A DNA stretch of 9,292 nt, from NCBI GenBank assembly GCA_913046025.1, contig CAJWRP010000055.1, positions 1 to 9,292 on the forward strand, in the 5' to 3' direction. Of the stretch, positions 1 through 5,385 are shown piece by piece (the stretch's first letter is position 1; the number at the start of each line of letters is the position of its first letter). The notes under the pieces are model-generated. The model worked only from the letters and a program-made list of their open reading frames with translations. It did no database searches and had not been told where the DNA came from. The translations under genes and the position numbers were made by a program. Source of the stretch: an uncultured Chloroflexota bacterium (GTDB taxonomy: Bacteria; Chloroflexota; Dehalococcoidia; SAR202; UBA11138).

Positions 1-1
1 C

Positions 2-127
2 TTAGCAGATATAGCTCCGATATTATACTTTCCAGACAGGTGCGTGAAGCAAGTTAAAACAGTTCTATTTCACAAGCTGGATAAGGTGATACCAGGCGAT
101 AGGTTGTTCCCTATCTTCATAACCTGA
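2..127 (+). CDS. Possible C-terminal end of an unidentified gene (partial)
   Basis: A reading frame is open from the window edge to a TGA at 125-127, giving 41 residues that end in PGDRLFPIFIT. The composition (mixed hydrophobic, basic and acidic residues, no low-complexity run) is compatible with the tail of a real protein that begins upstream. There is no recognisable motif and the stretch is short, so it could be chance. The other two forward frames close within the first 60 to 130 bases. No function can be given. Confidence 0.25.
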   Translation, partial: LADIAPILYFPDRCVKQVKTVLFHKLDKVIPGDRLFPIFIT

Positions 128-501
128 GTCTGAATCAACCTATCCGAGAGACGAACCGGGGAAGAGATTTAGTATTTGCTCGATGAAACAGGTTGCTCAA
201 GCTACAACTCCGTTTCATGTGTAAAAGGGCGTGTATTGTATTTCCTGCGGGCAACGACGACGAAGCGGGGACCACAATATAGCCACGGCCACAGGAAATT
301 TATTGGAGAGGCTTTTGCCCCAGTGAGCTTATGTCACGGCAAAGTGAACAGAGGGGTGGATGATTACGTGAATCCCTGTGACCCAGGGGTGACCAGCGTT
401 TGCTTCATCCGGCACACGATACCAAATTGCACCTTCGGCAAGCCACCCACAGCATTGGATGGAGGCGTGCCTCCCTTTACATCTACATCGAAGACAAGTT
501 T
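128..501. other. Intergenic stretch without a recognisable gene
   Basis: About 370 bases with no gene that I can support. A forward frame is open from a TTG at 176 to a TGA at 503-505 (109 codons). Its product is cysteine-rich, resembles nothing I know and has no convincing ribosome binding site. Two small inverted repeats are visible: CCCTG/CAGGG at 374-388 and GGAGG/CCTCC at 461-474. Neither is followed by a T-run. I saw no tRNA T-arm, no tmRNA or RNase P core, and no riboswitch signature that I recognise. Confidence 0.4.
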
Positions 502-942
502 TTGAAGACTATAATTTCAAAATTCGGGTTCTATTGGGTGCCCATGCTTGCATGTATGTTGGTCATATTCCTGATGTCCAACACTAGCTCTAATACCCTA
601 GGCCAGGTCAAAGAAGGTACAGGAATACTTCCACAATTCATCTCCAATATTTTGACATCCCAGTATTTCGTTCACCCGATAGAGTTCGGGGTGCTCGCAG
701 CACTTACCTATCGCCTGTTCCGGTCCTATAAAACCATATCAACTTCCGTGGTCTTATCAGCCACCCTGGCGTGGACTATTTCATACGCAATCCTGGACGA
801 AATTCATCAGAGCTTCGTCGTGGGAAGGAGCAGTGCCATATCCGACATCGGGTTGGATACCGGTGGAATTCTAGCTTCCCTGATTCTGATACTGCTGTTT
901 GGCCGTCGCTTGCGAGCGCTGATAGGCTTGATCAAACAGTAA
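502..942 (+). CDS. VanZ-like family membrane protein
   Basis: A small integral membrane protein of the VanZ-like family (about 146 residues). A hydrophobic helix follows the start (around WVPMLACMLVIFLMS), and further hydrophobic segments lie around the HPIEFGVLAAL region and near SASLILIL-type sequence at the C terminus. The family hallmark is clear near residues 95-120: DEIHQSFVVGRSSAISDIG followed by LDTGG, which matches the usual DE..Q....R....D...N..G pattern with the Asn changed to Asp. Known members include the teicoplanin-resistance protein VanZ, but most bacterial homologues have no established role and resistance should not be inferred. The frame stays open upstream to 400, but the upstream part is not hydrophobic. 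TTG at 502 gives a normal short cytoplasmic lead-in, whereas ATG at 544 would cut into the first helix. No strong ribosome binding site precedes the TTG. The start is uncertain and the family assignment is firm. Confidence 0.8.
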   Translation: MKTIISKFGFYWVPMLACMLVIFLMSNTSSNTLGQVKEGTGILPQFISNILTSQYFVHPIEFGVLAALTYRLFRSYKTISTSVVLSATLAWTISYAILDEIHQSFVVGRSSAISDIGLDTGGILASLILILLFGRRLRALIGLIKQ

Positions 943-1062
943 TTCGCAGACGGTCCTAATTCCTTGGGAGCCCACCTACGCTTATTTTCAGTCAACAGTT
1001 AAAATGCGAACATTACGATTACGGTTCTGCAGTAAATTACGTACCTAGACGGAGCAGCAATA

Positions 1063-1575
1063 TTGGAACATAACAACCCGCAACCCGTAACTGGCGGCTC
1101 CCGGGACCCAGAGCAGCTGCAGAAGATCGTAGAAGAAACGACGATAGTAATTAGCCAGGACCCCGATGATGCGGTAGCTCTATTTCGCCGAGGTAATGCC
1201 TACTCCAACCTCAGCGAATACGAAAACACCAAAGAAGACATGAGCAGGGTCATTGAGTTGGCGCCCGAAAATAGCATGGCCCACAACAACAGAGGCATAG
1301 CCTACCTCTGCACCGGTGACCCTGAAAACGCGGCGCTCGATATCACCAATGCTATTGAGTTGGAGCCGCAGTACAGGGATGCCTACCACAACAGAGCGCT
1401 TGCCTACTCTGAGCTAGAAAAGACGGACGACGCCATTGCCGATATGACTCGCGCCATCGAACTAGACCCCGATTTCTGGAGCGCCTACCGTCATCGCAGC
1501 ATCCTGTACGCCATTGCGGGCCAGCATGACGCCAGCTATCGGGACTACTTGAAGGCGCGAGAGCTAGGCTCGTAA
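1063..1575 (+). CDS. Tetratricopeptide repeat protein, four TPRs
   Basis: A 170-residue soluble protein made almost entirely of TPR units, which act as helical scaffolds for protein-protein contact. Four consecutive repeats can be read at about residues 37-70, 71-104, 105-138 and 139-170. They carry the usual small and aromatic positions (GNAYSNL, RGIAYLCTG, RALAYSELE, RSILYAIAG) and the AIELDP-type linker (VIELAPEN, AIELEPQY, AIELDPDF). The first 30 or so residues (Pro, Gln and Gly rich, then a short helix) have no repeat. No signal peptide or membrane segment is visible, so it is probably cytoplasmic. The start is TTG at 1063, supported by GGAG at 1051-1054 eight bases upstream. No ATG precedes the first repeat in frame. 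Partner and function are unknown, and the neighbours (a VanZ-like protein and a two-component remnant) do not point to one. Confidence 0.85.
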   Translation: MEHNNPQPVTGGSRDPEQLQKIVEETTIVISQDPDDAVALFRRGNAYSNLSEYENTKEDMSRVIELAPENSMAHNNRGIAYLCTGDPENAALDITNAIELEPQYRDAYHNRALAYSELEKTDDAIADMTRAIELDPDFWSAYRHRSILYAIAGQHDASYRDYLKARELGS

Positions 1576-1696
1576 GCTAGCCCTCAAACTCCAACCTAAA
1601 ATCTGTAATTCTTTCGTAATAACTTGCACACGATTTCTTGCCATCCCAGGCCATAATAAATTCGAGCTACCTCACTTATAATCAAGGTGATTCGAA

Positions 1697-2212
1697 TTGC
1701 CGGATGCGCTAATGACTGAGAAATCCACGCAACACATACTCGTAGTAGACGATCCAACTATCTCGGACGTCGTTGCCTGCTTCCTGCGCGGCAACGGTTT
1801 CGAAGTTGCCGTCGCATTCGATAGTCAAACAGCCTTTGACCAGGCCACCGAAAGCTACCATGATCTGGTTGTGCTGGACCTTATGCTGCCGAAAATCGAT
1901 GGGCTTGAGGTTTGCAGACGACTAAGAGACCTGGGAGACGTACCGATCATAATGCTCACAGCCAAGGGCGAGGAGACGGACCGCCTACTGGGCCTGAGCC
2001 TGGGCGCAGACGACTACCTGACCAAGCCCTTCAGCCCAAGAGAGCTTGTGGCCAGGGTCAAAGCCGTTCTACAGCGAACCGCTGCAATGCCACCACCTCT
2101 CGAAGGCGAGGCATTGCCCAAGAGGACAAAGACCAGGTATTTGACAGGTTCTACAGAGGCGAAAATTCGCGCTCCCTCGAGTTCGGAGGAGCCGGCCCCG
2201 GGCTGGCAATAG
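1697..2212 (+). pseudogene. Response regulator receiver domain (OmpR/PhoB type), DNA-binding domain lost
   Basis: Residues 13-130 are a recognisable CheY-like receiver. D18 and D19 form the acidic pocket (LVVDD), D61 is the phosphoacceptor (VVLDLMLPKIDG), T88 is the switch threonine (IIMLTAK) and K110 is the conserved lysine (YLTKPF). The ending VARVKAVLQRTAA is typical of OmpR/PhoB regulators, which normally continue into a winged-helix DNA-binding domain for a total of about 230 residues. Here homology stops near residue 139. About 30 unrelated residues follow, because the same bases encode a histidine kinase tail in another frame. One codon also seems missing after DD: the family usually has VDDEPTI and this has VDDPTI. 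The start is TTG at 1697 with AGGTGA at 1685-1690, or ATG at 1712. It could still make a stand-alone receiver of 171 residues, but the structure points to decay by deletion. A perfect TATAAT lies at 1677-1682, too close to the TTG for a normal leader. Confidence 0.75.
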
Positions 2213-2328
2213 CAAAAGGCATAGTGGAAGCCCGAGGCGGCCGGATCTGGATCGATAGCCAACCAGGCGTCGGCAGCCGTTTCAGTTTCAGCCTGCCCAA
2301 GGTTCCTACAATCACGAGCATATGCTGA
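2110..2328 (+). pseudogene. Histidine kinase remnant: C-terminal end of the HATPase_c domain
   Basis: In the +1-type frame relative to the receiver gene, about 72 codons encode the last part of a sensor histidine kinase. GIAQEDKDQVFDRFYRG corresponds to the end of the G1 box and the F box. GGAGPGLAIAKGIVEARGG is the G2 box, normally GGTGLGLAI. RIWIDSQPGVGSRFSFSLP is the standard C-terminal strand pair. The sensor, HAMP, HisKA (phosphorylated His), N box and most of G1 are absent. The fragment overlaps the end of the receiver reading frame and has no start of its own. It ends at a TGA at 2326-2328. It cannot act as a kinase. The natural reading is that a deletion removed everything between the receiver of a regulator gene and the end of the adjacent kinase gene. 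Confidence 0.8.
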
Positions 2329-2479
2329 TAAGAGTTTTCAGCAGCAGTTCAGCTACGGCACTGTCCTTATGATTCCCCAAACGAAACCAGCAGGCAGCGC
2401 CTCTCCTCGTATTGCTAGGCCGGTTCTCCGCCAATATATAGGAAGTCTTTGAAATTATCGCAAAAACTTTGTTTACGGG

Positions 2480-2485
2480 TATAAT
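2480..2485 (+). promoter_or_regulatory. -10-like hexamer upstream of the flavin oxidoreductase gene
   Basis: A perfect TATAAT ends 58 bases before the ATG at 2544, so a transcript would carry a leader of about 50 bases. The best upstream partner is only a weak TTATCG at 2455-2460 with a 19-base spacer. This is a pattern match, not a mapped promoter. Confidence 0.35.
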
Positions 2486-2543
2486 GGCGGTTAATTTTCT
2501 CGGCCAGGTACTCAACATTTACTGATAAGGAGACTTCCTCCCC

Positions 2544-3686
2544 ATGATCAAAGATTTCTCAGTCCTGTACGTTGGCAACATCGACCTGGACAACGTAGGT
2601 CTCGATGGCACCCCGGCAAACGACCGGCGCTATTCCAACGACCGGGTTGTTGAAAGCATGGAGACCGCAACCCTGGTGGCCCAACTCATGGACGAACTGG
2701 GCTTCTATGCTCTGTGGATGGCGGAGCACCACTTCCAACGTGAGGGTTACGAGACCATTCCCAACCTCATGATGATGAGCCTGCATCTGGCATCCAAGAC
2801 CACGCGTCTTAAGCTGGGAGCGGCATTCAATGTGGTGCCAGCCTGGAATCCTCTACGTCTTGCAGAGGATTTCGCCATGGTCGACCACCTAACCGACGGC
2901 CGTGTCATTTTCGGCGTTGGTCGCGGTTACCAGAGCCGTGAGGTAGAGACCCTAGGAGCACCCCTCATCGACAACGATGCCAACCGTGAATACTTTGAAG
3001 AACAGATGGAGATCATCTTCAAGGCATTCAACGAGGACTCTTTTTCCCACAAGGGCAAGCATTTCACCATACCGGCAGAGGTAGAATTCCGAGGCTATGA
3101 TGTCAAGGAAATCACCCTGGTTCCCCGGCCAAAAACTCTGCCTGTTGAGATGTGGCAGCCCATCGTTAGCGGTCGCACCATTGATTTCATTGCCAGAAAT
3201 GGCATCAAAGGCGTCGTCGGTCTGACGGGCGAAAAGCTGGTAACAGAGGTCTTTGAGCAGTACCAGCAGGCCTGCGCACGCCACGGCAGAGACCTCATCC
3301 CAGGGCAAGACCTGGCATTGGAGCTAGGTTTCTACCTGGCGGACAGCCAGCAGGAGGCTATGGACAAGCTCCGGCCATATCATGATGAGCGATACAAGTG
3401 GTTCGCGCCTTTCGGATTCGTTCGTTACGCCGACGAGGAGGGCCGCTCCTGGGGAACACCTGGCGCGCCGGCCCGGACCCCTCGCATCGAAGATGGCGTG
3501 GAACAGAAAGCCTGGATATGCGGTACCCCACAAGAGTTCATCAGCCTTCTACGAGAACTAGAAGAAAAGTATCCGGGACTGGAACACATTATTTTGCACT
3601 GGGCCGAAGGCATGCCTCGTAAGGAGTTCATGGAACAGCTTCGCATATTCGCCGCAGAAGTCATGCCCGCCTTTACAAACCGCTAG
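2544..3686 (+). CDS. LLM-class flavin-dependent oxidoreductase (luciferase-like monooxygenase)
   Basis: A 380-residue member of the bacterial luciferase-like superfamily, TIM-barrel enzymes that use reduced FMN or F420 to oxygenate or dehydrogenate organic substrates. The N-terminal strand is followed by WMAEHHF at residues 58-64, the family's conserved acidic/His-His segment. Next come LKLGAAFNVVPAWNPLRLAED (about 89-109) and DHLTDGRVIFGVGRGYQ (114-130), the usual substrate- and cofactor-facing loop. The C-terminal part ends with a normal helix. Length is typical (340-380). ATG at 2544 is preceded by AAGGAG at 2527-2532, somewhat far at 11 bases. No signal peptide is present, so it is cytoplasmic. 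It is the first gene of the catabolic cluster and is followed after 63 bases by a Nudix gene. The substrate cannot be predicted and cofactor choice (FMN or F420) is not resolved by the motifs. Confidence 0.9.
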   Translation: MIKDFSVLYVGNIDLDNVGLDGTPANDRRYSNDRVVESMETATLVAQLMDELGFYALWMAEHHFQREGYETIPNLMMMSLHLASKTTRLKLGAAFNVVPAWNPLRLAEDFAMVDHLTDGRVIFGVGRGYQSREVETLGAPLIDNDANREYFEEQMEIIFKAFNEDSFSHKGKHFTIPAEVEFRGYDVKEITLVPRPKTLPVEMWQPIVSGRTIDFIARNGIKGVVGLTGEKLVTEVFEQYQQACARHGRDLIPGQDLALELGFYLADSQQEAMDKLRPYHDERYKWFAPFGFVRYADEEGRSWGTPGAPARTPRIEDGVEQKAWICGTPQEFISLLRELEEKYPGLEHIILHWAEGMPRKEFMEQLRIFAAEVMPAFTNR

Positions 3687-3716
3687 CGAATGCCGACTGG
3701 TAGGCCTGATCCACAA

Positions 3717-3722
3717 TATAGA
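3717..3722 (+). promoter_or_regulatory. -10-like hexamer upstream of the Nudix gene
   Basis: TATAGA followed by ATTCGG lies 27 bases before the ATG at 3750, giving a leader of about 20 bases. A nearly identical TATAGAATT stretch lies before the gene at 6951. No good -35 is seen. Weak evidence on its own, and slightly stronger because of the repetition. Confidence 0.3.
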
Positions 3723-3749
3723 ATTCGGATCTGAATAATTGAGGAACGT

Positions 3750-4514
3750 ATGGAAGTAATCGATTTTAATACCAACCCCTTTGGCGGGGTAATAATCAAC
3801 CATCATGCTCTGCCCGTAGATCCTCAGCAGTTCAAGCGGCAGTTATACCATTCCTTGGAAGCGTGGCGAGGAGAGCTTTACAAGGTCGCCTGGCTGGAAA
3901 TTCCAATACCAAGAGCCGCGCTGGTACCGGTAGCCGCAGAGGCAGGATTCGTATACCACCATGCTGTCGAAGAGTACGTCATGATGACCAAGCAAATCTT
4001 GCACGGGGCTTACGTTCCACCCTATGCGTCCCACTACATCGGCGCTGGCGGAGTCGTCCTGTCAGAGGAGCGCGATCTCCTTGTTGTCTCCGAACGTCAC
4101 CGCAGAAGCACAGATCCTGCCTACAAGCTTCCAGGCGGTGCACTGCTTCCCGGAGAGCATCTTGCCGATGGTGTAATGCGAGAGGTGCTAGAGGAGACCG
4201 GCGTAAAGACCAGATTCGAGGCCCTGGTCTGCTTCAGGCACTGGCACGGCTACCGCTACGAAAAGTCGGACATCTACTTCGTCTCCCGATTGTCCCCGCT
4301 TAGCAAGGACATCACCATGCAGGTGGAGGAGCTGGCAGAGGCCTTGTGGATGCCAGTAGAAACCTTCCTCGGCGACGAGGGCGTCAGCCTGTTTAACAAG
4401 ACCATTGTCAGGGCCGCCATGGAGTCTCCTGGCATGATTTCGTCTTTCATTCCTGGATACGGTGACGGCGATAAATCCAAATACGAATTCTTCCTGCCAC
4501 AGGAGGTCATCTGA
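3750..4514 (+). CDS. Nudix hydrolase with NUDT6-like pre-Nudix domain
   Basis: A 254-residue hydrolase predicted to cleave nucleoside diphosphates linked to another moiety (sugar, alcohol or nucleotide), using divalent metal. The Nudix box is perfect: G130, five residues, E136, seven residues, R144-E145-V146, E148, E149, G151, V152. E148 and E149 are the metal-binding pair. The first 85 residues (FGGVIIN, then WRGELYKVAWLEIPI, AAEAGFVYHH and VMMTKQI) resemble the N-terminal domain seen in animal NUDT6 and plant NUDT8-type proteins. This assignment is from memory of the pattern. ATG at 3750 is preceded by GAGGA at 3740-3744. The gene follows the flavin oxidoreductase by 63 bases and may be partly co-transcribed. 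In this context it might hydrolyse a CoA, flavin or nucleotide conjugate, but the substrate is not visible from sequence. Confidence 0.88.
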   Translation: MEVIDFNTNPFGGVIINHHALPVDPQQFKRQLYHSLEAWRGELYKVAWLEIPIPRAALVPVAAEAGFVYHHAVEEYVMMTKQILHGAYVPPYASHYIGAGGVVLSEERDLLVVSERHRRSTDPAYKLPGGALLPGEHLADGVMREVLEETGVKTRFEALVCFRHWHGYRYEKSDIYFVSRLSPLSKDITMQVEELAEALWMPVETFLGDEGVSLFNKTIVRAAMESPGMISSFIPGYGDGDKSKYEFFLPQEVI

Positions 4515-4520
4515 CCAACC

Positions 4521-4560
4521 CTGACTCGTCCCTACTCGCAAATCTTCTCATCTGAGTCAG
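4521..4560. repeat. Inverted repeat CTGACTC...GAGTCAG
   Basis: Two perfect 7-base arms, CTGACTC at 4521-4527 and GAGTCAG at 4554-4560, are separated by 26 bases. The right arm ends 5 bases before the TATAAA at 4566-4571. It could be a pair of operator half-sites or a weak hairpin. No T-run follows, so it is not a standard terminator. It may also be chance. Confidence 0.3.
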
Positions 4561-4565
4561 TCGAA

Positions 4566-4571
4566 TATAAA
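4566..4571 (+). promoter_or_regulatory. -10-like hexamer upstream of the first aldolase-family gene
   Basis: TATAAA lies 30 bases before the ATG at 4602, giving a leader of about 25 bases. No convincing -35 is visible at the usual distance. Pattern match only. Confidence 0.3.
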
Positions 4572-4601
4572 AGGCCAAATCCAATTAGGAAGTACCAGAA
4601 A

Positions 4602-5324
4602 ATGTCAAGAACAGACTTCAAAGAGCGAATGCAAAACGGCGATATCCTGATCGGCGTATCAGCGCCGCCAACCACCACCAAAAGCCAAATGGAGGACATC
4701 CTGGGCAAGGATGATTACGCCTTCATAAACACTGACAGCCAGCACTCCGCTTTCAACGAGGAGACCCTGGTCCAGTTCTGCAACCACGCGGACGAACTGG
4801 ACATCCCCGTGCAATTTCGCATCAAACACACCTTCAACACGTACCTGATTGGTAACATCCTGGACCTTGGCCCAGCGGGCATTGAGGTGCCTCAGGTCGA
4901 AGAACCGGAGACAGTAGATGAGGCCCTCAAGTATTTCTACTATCCGCAGGTAGGCAGGCGCAGCTGGGGTGGTACCGGGCGCTGGCAAATCGCAGGCAAC
5001 AGCGACAGGCTGGAGTACGCCGACTGGTGGAACAACCACGGCTGGCTCTGTGTACAAATGGAATCCATACAGGCCGTGAGCAACGCCCGCCAATTGGCCA
5101 AAGCCGGTGTGGACTGCCTGACATGGGGGCCCAATGATCTGCTTTACGACATCGAAGCCCATCCGCAGCACCCGTTCCGAACGGTAGACGACTGCGTTCA
5201 GCATGCACTTAAGCAGCTTGAAGGCACCAATATCCGCATCAACTTCAGAAGCTATGACTTTAATCTACGAAACAAATACATTGATATGGGCGTCACCATG
5301 CTCATGGAGAGCCCCAAGCCGTAA
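4602..5324 (+). CDS. HpcH/HpaI aldolase/citrate lyase family protein, variant active site
   Basis: A 240-residue TIM-barrel protein of the HpcH/HpaI family. These proteins are metal-dependent class II aldolases acting on 4-hydroxy-2-keto acids and related compounds. Visible landmarks are the substrate-binding arginine (QFRIKHTF, R73), GPAGIEVPQVEEPETVDEA (90-108), a YYPQVGRRSWGG loop (113-124, the family's YPP.G.RG), the metal-binding glutamate in VQMESIQAV (E154) and the metal-binding aspartate in WGPNDL (D179). The segment that normally reads D.EHG reads TDSQHS here (D45, Q47, H48): the catalytic-type His is kept but Glu is replaced by Gln. The C-terminal part after D179 is short and lacks the usual pyruvate-family ending. 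ATG at 4602 has AGGA at 4587-4590. It ends 62 bases from the convergent transporter gene. It could be an aldolase with altered specificity, a lyase or a non-catalytic relative. Confidence 0.83.
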   Translation: MSRTDFKERMQNGDILIGVSAPPTTTKSQMEDILGKDDYAFINTDSQHSAFNEETLVQFCNHADELDIPVQFRIKHTFNTYLIGNILDLGPAGIEVPQVEEPETVDEALKYFYYPQVGRRSWGGTGRWQIAGNSDRLEYADWWNNHGWLCVQMESIQAVSNARQLAKAGVDCLTWGPNDLLYDIEAHPQHPFRTVDDCVQHALKQLEGTNIRINFRSYDFNLRNKYIDMGVTMLMESPKP

Positions 5325-5342
5325 GAATTCTTCGTAAAAATG

Positions 5343-5371
5343 GGCTCTTGCTATATCCAAAAGCAAGGGCC
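5343..5371. terminator. Hairpin between convergent genes, possible shared terminator
   Basis: A nine-pair stem joins GGCTCTTGC (5343-5351) and GCAAGGGCC (5363-5371) across an 11-base loop, between the stop at 5324 (+) and the stop at 5386 (-). Read on the + strand the stem has one G-U pair but no T-run follows. Read on the - strand it has one C-A mismatch and is followed by TTTTT (AAAAA at 5335-5340 on the + strand), the layout of an intrinsic terminator for the transporter gene. Bidirectional use is plausible. Confidence 0.55.
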
Positions 5372-5385
5372 GATCACTCTAAAAA

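Noticed and set aside
461..474. GGAGG/CCTCC hairpin upstream of the VanZ-like gene as terminator or regulator
   Set aside because: Only a 5-bp stem with a 4-base loop and no T-run. It is too short to support a call.
400..501. Extended N terminus of the VanZ-like protein from 400
   Set aside because: The extra 34 residues are not hydrophobic and do not fit the family, whose first helix lies close to the start.
1912..2109. N-terminal part of the frame that leads into the kinase remnant
   Set aside because: These codons overlap the receiver domain in another frame and show no kinase homology. Only the part from about 2110 is kinase-like.
2329..2543. Possible tRNA or small RNA in the gap before the flavin oxidoreductase gene
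   Set aside because: A GGTTCTCCGCCA stretch at about 2422-2433 briefly suggested a tRNA 3' end, but no T-arm, anticodon arm or acceptor partner can be paired.
2952..3308. Antisense open frame opposite the flavin oxidoreductase gene
   Set aside because: Shadow of a clear family member on the other strand with no recognisable product.
4659..5204. Long antisense open frame (181 codons) opposite the first aldolase-family gene
   Set aside because: It lies wholly inside a well-supported gene and has no motif or ribosome binding site. It is best explained by the codon bias of the sense gene.
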